Shown here: positions 10,901-18,052 of the stretch, piece by piece
Layout of the letters: the number at the start of each line of letters is the position of its first letter
Numbering within the stretch: position 1 is the first letter of the stretch
NCBI RefSeq assembly: GCF_000482865.1
Contig: NZ_AXWW01000072.1
Span: forward strand, 1-33,284
Source: Actinokineospora inagensis DSM 44258
GTDB taxonomy: Bacteria > Actinomycetota > Actinomycetes > Mycobacteriales > Pseudonocardiaceae
DNA: 33,284 nucleotides
Reading direction: 5' to 3'
The notes under the pieces: generated by a model
Databases searched by the model: none
What the model was told of the DNA's origin: nothing
Seen by the model: the letters and a program-made list of their open reading frames with translations, nothing else
Position numbers and translations under genes: made by a program

Positions 10901-11171
10901 CCGCGGAACCGTCCTGGAACACGTCGAGCTGGTAGGTGCGCTGCGCGCCGCCGGGCGGGTAGAACGCGGCGTCGAGGGCGCCTGCGGGCTTGTTCAAGCG
11001 GCCGAACAGGCCGTCCTTGTCGCTGGTCACCCAGATGCCGCCGTCGTCGAGGTCGACCTGGCGCACCGGGTAGCCGGTCGAGGCCAGCGCGTACGTGACC
11101 AGAGCCGTCGCCCCGATCGCGAGCACGACCGAGGACGCGATGGCGGTTCGGTGTCGCCTGAAAAAACCCAC
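4977..11171 (-). CDS. Giant anchored surface protein with Ig/cadherin-like and fibronectin III repeats
   Basis: This 2064-residue protein starts at a GTG with a good AGGGGA ribosome site. Residues 1-32 are a short basic stretch plus one hydrophobic segment (signal anchor), so the rest is outside the membrane. Residues about 35-365 carry repeated Trp/Gly/Asp-rich strands, suggesting a beta-propeller. A Lys/Asp linker (about 375-400) leads into a long tandem of cadherin/Ig-like repeats with LDNDSDPAG, LANDVDPSG, LDNDTTPGG and MANDLHAPGD motifs, typical of Ca-binding adhesion modules. About three FN3 domains lie at roughly 1500-1760, followed by a Cys-containing C-terminal region ending in Trp. 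No LPXTG motif is seen. It lies 77 bp downstream of the kinase, which has its own FN3-like ectodomain. Likely role: envelope-spanning adhesin or structural fibre; this is inferred. Confidence 0.9.
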   Translation of the reverse strand: MGFFRRHRTAIASSVVLAIGATALVTYALASTGYPVRQVDLDDGGIWVTSDKDGLFGRLNKPAGALDAAFYPPGGAQRTYQLDVFQDGSAVAARDSATGRVYPVDVTRAVALPEQGLSIPGDTTLSMAGGTLAALDPKTGRVWATRVDTRAGMTNMGTLDPANAPIATVDPDAAMAVGVDGTVRVVSKTGKVATVRVSQDAFESAEYSKLAHSLASVQVTSVGGDMVVLDPTKGTLVLPDGKDVTINSSDTTMLQQPGPGADSVLVANEKSLLSISIADGRPTVLSDAGKGAPAAPVRLGGCVHAAWAQTPSGYVRSCDGGKATPGNLRDEAVLAKPAFRTNRGSIVLNDLATGAVWDLSTQRKVDNWSAVKPPPVQNPDDKTKNDKNTDAVKDKPPKAVDDNLGARPGRTTVLHVLDNDSDPAGNILSISAITAPDNPSVRLAIAPDGQTVQVTMPESGVDTRFKYTVDDGKGLTATASVNVESRGPDENKPPELRPGYKPAEWAVSAGGLVSIPAVSDWRDFDGDPIVLNDAKVDDGSVTTTPEGFVEFTAPRKPGTQEVQYDVTDGRGQLVAGKESVLVQDPKATNAVAAVAQPDVARGQVGQPIQVRPLENDRPGSDPTDPTARLRLAGDLASPPGATVTTDIKSGLVTVTVARPGTIFLEYSAAFGNAPFATGSIRVDASPAPSAPLPPVAVPDSAVVRGQLPTLVDVLANDVDPSGSLLVVQTAAAVEEDQIKVAIVKGRWLRLTALTPSLSPNPQIVRYTVTNGLTGAVTGEVSVTQLAPPADDTPVPKDDYATVRAGDSVAIPVLDNDTTPGGSPISLQANVEGAPARGQLSVTGTTDPGTQVGSAYVTGTVVRYVPPATVDAPVKVLISYVAVNPNGDQAVGHAHVTVNPAPTPQSPNQPPAPQEVDARATAGDTIKIIIPTSGVDPDGDSVSVSGIGSAAALGRVINIGATSITYQAYPTSAGTDTFAYLVTDQYGKTTAADIRVAVVPPGDPQPAIAVDDVVTAAPGIRLAIDVMANDLHAPGDTIQVEPLAQRNPNLPKDVTLNQDNGLIELTAPELTGKPLVIVYSITGGFGEPSVATLTVRSQRDYNMPPIAGDTYAEPKPGADTVEVDVLKSAGDVDGSAEDLTVTKVFDPKATISDGKITLPVHDQPRTVAYELRDGGGATALGFVHVPATGNGAPYAKSDQSIDIPIGGTKTVSVADLVVDPAGKPVRLTLADKISASPSIGLQARNDGDQNLVLTAVPGYNGPAAVTFEVTDGPNLTEGTTAIITVPVQVGPDVPILRCPSGTITLIAGGTTIGMDITSVCHVWTAKPGGANDLKYSARWRDEADGVEIAGSGSRTIRLTASGAARPGASGVLEIGVDGSPAPPTTFSVRVIAVPAPSVSPVAIDGIKAGETAEINLAQYVRSRLRDPVISVVSVRQADGMSATATSSGSTVRITPGADAHGTMSFEVTVTDVADTTRNDRLVPGRITLRVLGVPDAPSIPIPGRTTLSKVVELAWGTPANNGAPIEGYEVDWDGGSQACAASPCSISGLTNGRDYAFTVKARNLVGWGKPSAPSASATPDEVPGAVGGLTAQSQRDGSITLTWTPAQNEGSAIQKYEVSWTGGGRMTLPGTATTATPSGLDNDTVYTFTIVAVNAQGPGPATSTTAQSAGAPNRPSAPTFTAAQSADSNQRAVRISWAPVRSNGPGPVTYTLTRSGGGGDKKVCADVTVTTCADDGLVNDGTIYTYVVTAANAGPGDGHTSAPSPGAEMEATATPDPFRSSFKAEATGVDGQAKITFDAPASHGKTNTVTCTWGGGNTCGTWTYDPDGKDDVSYTVNGLPNGQETVISLRTCNGSSGGAYAGDPCNAPASAKVTTFGQMKDLELTLSTTEDKINYQISVDPNGKAAKVQVKTKTGTTTKTTGVGVWTLNDDEQVGYDTSDTITVTVTDVTGDRDPVTVSKSITTGPKPPTPVVTVTKGAKCGGGDPATPCGSDPNACTDASCAFITVQTKDFKGNVSCSFSADKPGTWVKESYGPNETRQSKNFYGSPGTTVYVTCDNVQGKLVW

Positions 11172-11248
11172 GTGTCCCCTGCCAGAGTCCCCGAGCCGTC
11201 AACCGGCCGTATCGTGTCGGGCGGCGACAATGTTGCAGGTTTGTCGGG

Positions 11249-12696
<1,448 letters not shown>

Positions 12697-12700
<4 letters not shown>

Positions 12701-13815
12701 CCCACCACCTCGAACACGAAGCTCGTGTCGTCGGCCAGGCTCACCACGGTCCCCGGCACGATCTCGACCGGCTGGTACGCGACCAGGTCGAACGGCAGGT
12801 CGGCGGGCGGCGCGACGACGGTCCCGTTGCGCGAACCGAGGTCGACGGCGAACACCTGCCAACCGAGCAGGCGGATCTCGACGTGGTTGCGCGAGATGTC
12901 GCCGTCCGGGCTCCGCAGGCGGACCACGTGCGGCCGGACCGACTGGTCGCTGCCCACGTCCGGGGCGCGGCCGAGGAGGACACCGCGGTCGAGCTGGACG
13001 AGGTCACCGGAGGACAGCCGGAGCGCGCCCAGGGTCGGCCGCGGGATGTCCACCGGCTGCTGGGGCGGCACCCCGGCACCGCAGACCCGGCAGGCCACGG
13101 CGTGCGGCGGGTTCCAGTGGCCGGAGTCGCAGCGGATCGCGGGGACCAGGGTCGGCGCTGCGGCGGTGGCCGGGCGGGCCCGGGTGGCCCCCGGGTCCTC
13201 GGCGACGGCCCACGCCAGGTGGGTGATCACCTCGGTGGTGCCCTCGGCGGGCAGGTGGGTGGTGCGCTCGTCGACCGGCAGCTTGGTCGTCTCCGGCACC
13301 GTGACGGCGACCGCGGCCGGGGAGACGACCACGGGTGCCGCGACGGCCTGCACCGCCTCGGCGGGCTCGGCGGGGACAAGCGCTTGCGCCAGCTCGATGT
13401 CCAGACCACCGGCCCGCACGACCCCGCTGTCCAACGGCAACGCCGACCCCTCGGTGACCGGGCCGCCCAGCACGAGCCGGACGGTCGAGCGGTCCAGGCG
13501 GGTCTCCACCCAGGTGCTGACGTGCTCGGCGGTGACCACCCGCGTCGAACCGTCCGTACCGGTGAGCTCGACCCGGGCCGCGCCACGCACGATCACCTGG
13601 CCCGCGCCCTCGGCGAACCCGGCGACCGCGAAGTCCCGCACCGCGCGCAAACCGTCCGCCGCGATCGCGCCCACCAACTCCACCTCGTCGGCACCGGCGC
13701 GCGCCAACTCCCAGCAGCGCGCCACCAGCGGCGCGGCCGCGTCGGCGGCCACCAACAGCCACGTGCGCGGACCGGTCACCGCGACCCAGCCCCCGGGGCG
13801 GTACCGGACCTCCAC
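12697..13815 (-). CDS. FHA domain protein with zinc-ribbon-like motif
   Basis: The 372-residue product begins at a GTG immediately after the PP2C stop with no gap. Its first ~170 residues form a domain I do not recognise. A small Cys/His cluster (CDSGH then CRVCG, about 227-245) looks like a zinc ribbon. The C-terminal FHA domain (about 278-365) has the phosphothreonine-binding signatures GRAPDVG, ISRNH and GSRNGT. FHA domains read phosphorylated threonines, so this is the likely adaptor between the kinase and phosphatase on either side. It is soluble, with no signal or membrane segment. Its stop overlaps the kinase start by four bases, indicating translational coupling. Confidence 0.92.
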
Positions 13816-14595
13816 TCAGGACACCTTTCTCGGCGCGGTCTCGTCGTCGGCCGGGGGCGTGTGCGCGGGCACGTGGTCGACCACGACGGCGGTCACGTTG
13901 TCGCGCCCACCGGCCACCACCGCGGCCCGCACCAGGCTCGCCGCGGCGTCGCGGGGGTCGTCCCAGGAGGCCAGCACGGACGCGAGCGCCCCGTCGTCCA
14001 ACTCGCCGGTGAGGCCGTCGGAGCAGACCAGGAACCGGTCGCCCTCGGCCAGCGGGAACACGAAGATGTCCGGCTCCGGCGCGGTCGGCGACCCCAACGC
14101 CCGGGTCACCACGTTGCGCCGCGGGTCCGTCGCCGCCTCCGCCGGGCTCAGCTTGCCCGCCGCGACGAGCTCGTTGACCTCGGAGTGGTCCACCGTGAGC
14201 TGCTCCATCGAGCCGCCCGCGTACCGGTAAACCCGCGAATCCCCGACGTTGAACACCACCCAGTGCGGTGACCCGGCGAAGTCCACCAGGCACAACCCGG
14301 TCACCGTCGTCCCCATCCCCCACTGCTCCGGGTTCCGGGCGGCGGCGGCCAGGATGTCCCCGTTCAACCGGACGATGTGCCGCCGCACCTCCTCCGGCCG
14401 CACCACCCCCGCCAACCCCAACTGCGCGAGACCGGCCACGGCCAACCCACTGGCCACATCCCCCGCCGCGTGCCCACCCATCCCGTCCGCGACCGCGAAC
14501 ACCGAGGACGTCACCACGTAGTTGTCCTCATTGGCCGCGCGCACCAACCCAACATCGGTAGCGGCCCCAGCCCGAATCGTCGGTTCCCCGGTCAC
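13816..14595 (-). CDS. PP2C-family Ser/Thr protein phosphatase
   Basis: I chose the GTG preceded by a GGGGGGT ribosome site, giving 259 residues, the usual size for a soluble bacterial PP2C; the frame runs 79 codons further upstream into non-protein-like sequence. Metal-binding and catalytic motifs are present: RAANEDN, AVADGMGGHAAGD, GDSRVYRY, CSDGLTGELDD and GRDNVTAVVV. It is the first gene of the seven-gene operon and should reverse the action of the kinase two genes downstream. A 14 bp perfect palindrome lies about 100 bp upstream and may be an operator. Confidence 0.94.
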   Translation of the reverse strand: MTGEPTIRAGAATDVGLVRAANEDNYVVTSSVFAVADGMGGHAAGDVASGLAVAGLAQLGLAGVVRPEEVRRHIVRLNGDILAAAARNPEQWGMGTTVTGLCLVDFAGSPHWVVFNVGDSRVYRYAGGSMEQLTVDHSEVNELVAAGKLSPAEAATDPRRNVVTRALGSPTAPEPDIFVFPLAEGDRFLVCSDGLTGELDDGALASVLASWDDPRDAAASLVRAAVVAGGRDNVTAVVVDHVPAHTPPADDETAPRKVS

Positions 14596-14692
14596 CGGGC
14601 ACCCCCCGTGGTTCGACAGTCGACGACCACATCGTCCCAGCCCAGGCCGCCGTTGCACACCTGGTTGACCGGTCCCGGACACCCCGCCGCAC

Positions 14693-14706
14693 CGAGTGAT
14701 CACTCG
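14693..14706. promoter_or_regulatory. 14 bp perfect palindrome upstream of the signalling operon
   Basis: CGAGTGATCACTCG is self-complementary along its full length. It lies about 100 bp before the PP2C start, in the 244 bp space between that gene and tRNA-Thr, where the operon promoter must be. A dyad of this size suits a dimeric repressor such as TetR or GntR. No such regulator gene is in the window. No clear -35/-10 pair could be assigned. Confidence 0.35.
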
Positions 14707-14764
14707 ACCACCACACCGTAACCGCCGACTCGGACCCCACACCGCGACCACCGCGCCGTGGGGT

Positions 14765-14781
14765 CTGGGGGTCGCCCCCAG
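14765..14781 (-). terminator. Possible tRNA-Thr terminator hairpin
   Basis: CTGGGGG and CCCCCAG form a perfect 7 bp stem with a 3-base loop, 59 bases beyond the 3' end of tRNA-Thr in its transcription direction. No U-run follows, which is common in high-GC actinomycetes. It is a candidate only. Confidence 0.4.
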
Positions 14782-14839
14782 GGGCGAACGCGGAACGCAA
14801 TCCGGCGAGCGCTCTCCGCGAGCAGACTCCACCCATGTG

Positions 14840-14915
14840 TGGAGCCGGCAGCGGGACTTGAACCCGCAACCTTTCGCTTACAAGGCGAGTGCTCTGCCAA
14901 TTGAGCTATGCCGGC
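14840..14915 (-). tRNA. tRNA-Thr (anticodon UGU)
   Basis: Read on the minus strand, the 76 bases fold as a full cloverleaf. The acceptor GCCGGCA pairs with TGCCGGC, the D stem is GCTC/GAGC with GG in the loop, and the T arm is GCGGG-TTCAAGT-CCCGC. The anticodon loop CTTGTAA gives UGU, reading ACA (Thr). There is one C-A mismatch at the top of the anticodon stem. The discriminator is U, and the terminal CCA is encoded in the DNA. Confidence 0.95.
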
Positions 14916-14942
14916 ATCTGGCGCCACACCGCGCCAGCGTCA

Positions 14943-14948
14943 ATCCTA
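14943..14948 (-). promoter_or_regulatory. Putative -10 element for tRNA-Thr
   Basis: TAGGAT on the minus strand matches the actinobacterial TANNNT -10 pattern and lies about 28 bases upstream of the mature tRNA 5' end, leaving room for a short 5' leader. The -35 region is weak (GCAAGC-like). Confidence 0.4.
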
Positions 14949-15009
14949 CGGGCCGGGATGGGTCGGCTTGCGGGGCGGCCTTTGATCCGCAACGGTCGAC
15001 AGACATGGG

Positions 15010-16467
15010 ATGAGTGAGGAGGACGGGATCGTGCGGTTCCCCCAGCGGGCCAGGTGGCGGGTGTGGCGGCAGCGGGGTGCCCCGGTGAACGGCCAGGTCA
15101 ACGGGCACGCCAACGGGCACGTGGAGGCGGCGGTGCAGGGGCCGCGGCTGCCGGAGGAGCGGACCGTGCACTCCGTGATGGACCTGGCACTGCGGATCGG
15201 GGAGGTGCAGATGGCGTCCGGGGCGGGGGCCTCGGACGTGACGGCGACGGTGATCGCGGTGGCGGCGGCGTACGGGCTGCCGCACTGCGAGGTCGATGTG
15301 ATCTTCACGTCGATCACCGTTGCCTGCAGCCGCGGCACCGACGAGCCGCCGATCACGTCGCTGCGGGTGGTGCGTTCGCGTGGGCTGGACTACACGCGGT
15401 TGGCGGACGTGGAGACGCTGGTCGGCAAGATCACGTCGAACCGGATCGGGGTGTCGCGGGCGCGGGCCGAGCTGGAGCGGATCACCACGGCGCCGCACCC
15501 GTACCCGCGGTGGGTGGCGACGGCGGCGTACGCGGCGATGGCGGCGGCGATCACCGTCCTCATCGGTGGGTCGGCGGACATGGCCGCGTTCGCCGGGGTC
15601 ATCACCGCCGTCGTCGACCGGGTCGGCCGGGTGCTGAACAAGCGGGCGTTGCCGTTCTTCTTCCAGCAGGTCGTGGGCGGTGCCCTGGCGACCGGTGCCG
15701 CGCTGGCGCTGTTGGCGGGCCACGTGATCACCGCGCGACCGACGGTGCTGGTCGCGGCCGCGATCACCGTGCTGCTGTCGGGGTTGTCGGTCGTGTCGAC
15801 CGTGCAGGACGCGATCACCGGCTACAACGTGACCGCCGCGGGCCGCACCATGGAGATCTCGCTGATGACGGCCGGGCTGATCGCCGGGGTCGTGCTGGCG
15901 CTGAACATCGCCACCTCGCTCGGCATGGCGCACACCGCGCTCGCCGACCCGTTGCCGCCCAGCGCGTTCCGGCTGCCGGTCCAGACCATCGCGGGAGCGG
16001 CGGCCGCCGCCCTGTTCGCCTTGGCCAGTTACGCCAAGCCACGTGCGCTGCTCGTCGCCTCGGGCGCGGGCGGCGCGGGGACGGCGGTGTTCGGCGCGCT
16101 CACCCTCACGGGCACCAGTGCCATCACGGCGTCCGGGATCGCGGCCGTCGTCATCGGGTTCGCGGGCGGGATGCTGTCGCGGCGGCTGCGGATGCCGCCG
16201 CTCGTGGTCGTCGTGTCCGGCATGGTGCCGTTGCTGCCCGGCCTCACCACGTACCGCGCGCTCTACGAACTGGCCGCGGAACGAAGCACCGCCGGGTTAC
16301 CGACCTTGATGCTGGCGGCGGCGATCGCACTCGCACTCGCCGCGGGCGTCGTCCTGGGCGAGTACCTCGCCCAACCGGTGCGCAGCGGTCTGGGCAGGTT
16401 GGAGCGCAGGCTGTCCGGGCCGCGGCTCTCGGGACCGTTGCGGCCAACGGAAAGGCGGCTCGAGTAA
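15010..16467 (+). CDS. ThrE-family threonine/serine exporter
   Basis: The 485-residue product has the ThrE (DUF1212) N-terminal signature (VMDLALRIGEVQMASGAGAS, then the CEVDVIFTSITVAC region near residues 95-110). About ten hydrophobic segments and a second ThrE-like half follow. ThrE proteins export threonine and serine using the proton-motive force. The first ~50 residues are charged and variable. It starts at an ATG 94 bp from the divergently transcribed tRNA-Thr. It is the only gene in its unit, as the following otsA has its own 117 bp leader. The family assignment is strong; substrate preference is inferred from the family. Confidence 0.92.
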   Translation: MSEEDGIVRFPQRARWRVWRQRGAPVNGQVNGHANGHVEAAVQGPRLPEERTVHSVMDLALRIGEVQMASGAGASDVTATVIAVAAAYGLPHCEVDVIFTSITVACSRGTDEPPITSLRVVRSRGLDYTRLADVETLVGKITSNRIGVSRARAELERITTAPHPYPRWVATAAYAAMAAAITVLIGGSADMAAFAGVITAVVDRVGRVLNKRALPFFFQQVVGGALATGAALALLAGHVITARPTVLVAAAITVLLSGLSVVSTVQDAITGYNVTAAGRTMEISLMTAGLIAGVVLALNIATSLGMAHTALADPLPPSAFRLPVQTIAGAAAAALFALASYAKPRALLVASGAGGAGTAVFGALTLTGTSAITASGIAAVVIGFAGGMLSRRLRMPPLVVVVSGMVPLLPGLTTYRALYELAAERSTAGLPTLMLAAAIALALAAGVVLGEYLAQPVRSGLGRLERRLSGPRLSGPLRPTERRLE

Positions 16468-16584
16468 ACCCCCGGCGGGCGTGAGAGTCGCCACGCGCGC
16501 TCACACCGGTCGCAGGACGCGGGGAGTGCCCGCACTGGCTAGCCTCAAACCCTGAGGTCCCTTGGCAGGAGGAGGCACGGCGGC

Positions 16585-18015
16585 GTGAGCAGCGGAGACG
16601 GTGCGGAGTTCATCGTGGTCGCCAACCGGCTGCCGGTCGACCTGGAACGCCTCCCGGACGGCTCGCAGCGGTGGAAGCACAGCCCAGGCGGGCTCGTCAG
16701 CGCCCTGGAGCCGTTCCTGCGCAGCCGCAGCGGCGCCTGGGTCGGCTGGCCCGGCGTGGCGGACGCGGACGTCGAGGAGTTCACCGAGGACGGTCTGCGG
16801 CTCTACCCGGTGGCACTGACGGCCGACGAGGTCCGCGACTACTACGAGGGCTTCTCCAACGCGACCCTCTGGCCGCTCTACCACGACGTGGTGGCGCCGC
16901 CGGTGTTCGACCGCGGCTGGTGGGACAGCTACGTCAAGGTCAACCACCGGTTCGCCGAGGCCTGCGCGAAGGTGGCCGCCCCGGGCGCGACGGTGTGGAT
17001 CCAGGACTACCAGTTGCAGTTGGCGCCCGCGATCCTGCGCGACCTGCGACCGGACCTGCGGATCGGCTTCTTCCTGCACATCCCGTTCCCGCCGACCGAG
17101 CTGTTCATGCAGTTGCCCTGGCGGGCCGAGATCGTGCGCGGCCTGCTCGGCGCCGACCTGGTCGGGTTCCACCGGCCCGGCGGCGCGCAGAACTTCCTCT
17201 GGCTGGCCCGTCGGCTGCTCGGCCTGGAACCCACCCGCGGCGCGGTCGGCGTGCGCACCCGGCCCGGCGTCATCCAGCTCGGCGACCGGGCGGTGCGGGT
17301 CGGCGCGTTCCCCATCTCGATCGACTCGGCGGGGCTGGACACGTTGTCGCGCAAGCGGGAAACGGTCGCCCGCACCCAGCAGATCCGCGCCGACCTCGGC
17401 AACCCCAAGAAGGTCATCCTCGGGGTGGACCGACTGGACTACACCAAGGGCATCGACGTCCGGCTCTACGCGCTGCAGGAGCTGCTCTCCGAGGGCAGGG
17501 TCGACCCGACCGAGGTCGCCATGGTGCAGCTCGCCACGCCCAGCCGCGAGCGGGTCGAGCACTACCAGCGGATGCGCAGCGACATCGAGCAGGTGGTGTC
17601 CCGGATCAACGGCGAGTTCGGCCGGATCGGCCGCCCGATCGTCAACTACCTGCACCAGTCCGTCGGTCGGGCTGAACTGTCCGCGTTCTTCGCCGCGGCC
17701 GACGTCATGCTGGTGACCCCGTTGCGGGACGGGATGAACCTGGTGTGCAAGGAGTACGTGGCCTGCCGCCACGACCTCGGCGGCGCGCTCGTGCTCTCCG
17801 AGTTCGCGGGCGCCGCGGCGGAGCTGACAAGCGCTTTCCTGGTCAACCCGCACGATCTTGACGGGGTCAAGAACGCCATGCACGCGGCCCTCACAATCGA
17901 TCCAGCGGAGGGTCGCCGTAGGATGCGCGCGCTGCGGCGACAAGTGTTGACCCACGACGTCGACCGGTGGGCGCGCTCGTTCCTCGACGCGCTGGACCCG
18001 GAGCACGCCCACTGA
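16585..18015 (+). CDS. otsA: Trehalose-6-phosphate synthase
   Basis: This GT20 enzyme makes trehalose 6-phosphate from a nucleotide-activated glucose and glucose 6-phosphate. The 476-residue length matches OtsA. Visible signatures are VVANRLPVD at the start, [32 protein letters not shown] and [16 protein letters not shown]; Cys in the last motif replaces the more usual Ala. The GTG start follows a strong GGAGGAGG ribosome site. The otsB-GH15 gene follows after 37 bp, so synthesis and dephosphorylation are probably co-transcribed. A small dyad (CCTCA/TGAGG, 16543-16557) lies in the leader. Confidence 0.95.
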   Translation: MSSGDGAEFIVVANRLPVDLERLPDGSQRWKHSPGGLVSALEPFLRSRSGAWVGWPGVADADVEEFTEDGLRLYPVALTADEVRDYYEGFSNATLWPLYHDVVAPPVFDRGWWDSYVKVNHRFAEACAKVAAPGATVWIQDYQLQLAPAILRDLRPDLRIGFFLHIPFPPTELFMQLPWRAEIVRGLLGADLVGFHRPGGAQNFLWLARRLLGLEPTRGAVGVRTRPGVIQLGDRAVRVGAFPISIDSAGLDTLSRKRETVARTQQIRADLGNPKKVILGVDRLDYTKGIDVRLYALQELLSEGRVDPTEVAMVQLATPSRERVEHYQRMRSDIEQVVSRINGEFGRIGRPIVNYLHQSVGRAELSAFFAAADVMLVTPLRDGMNLVCKEYVACRHDLGGALVLSEFAGAAAELTSAFLVNPHDLDGVKNAMHAALTIDPAEGRRRMRALRRQVLTHDVDRWARSFLDALDPEHAH

Positions 18016-18052
18016 GCAGCACCGCCCCGAAAACCAAGCCAAGGAGAAGGCG

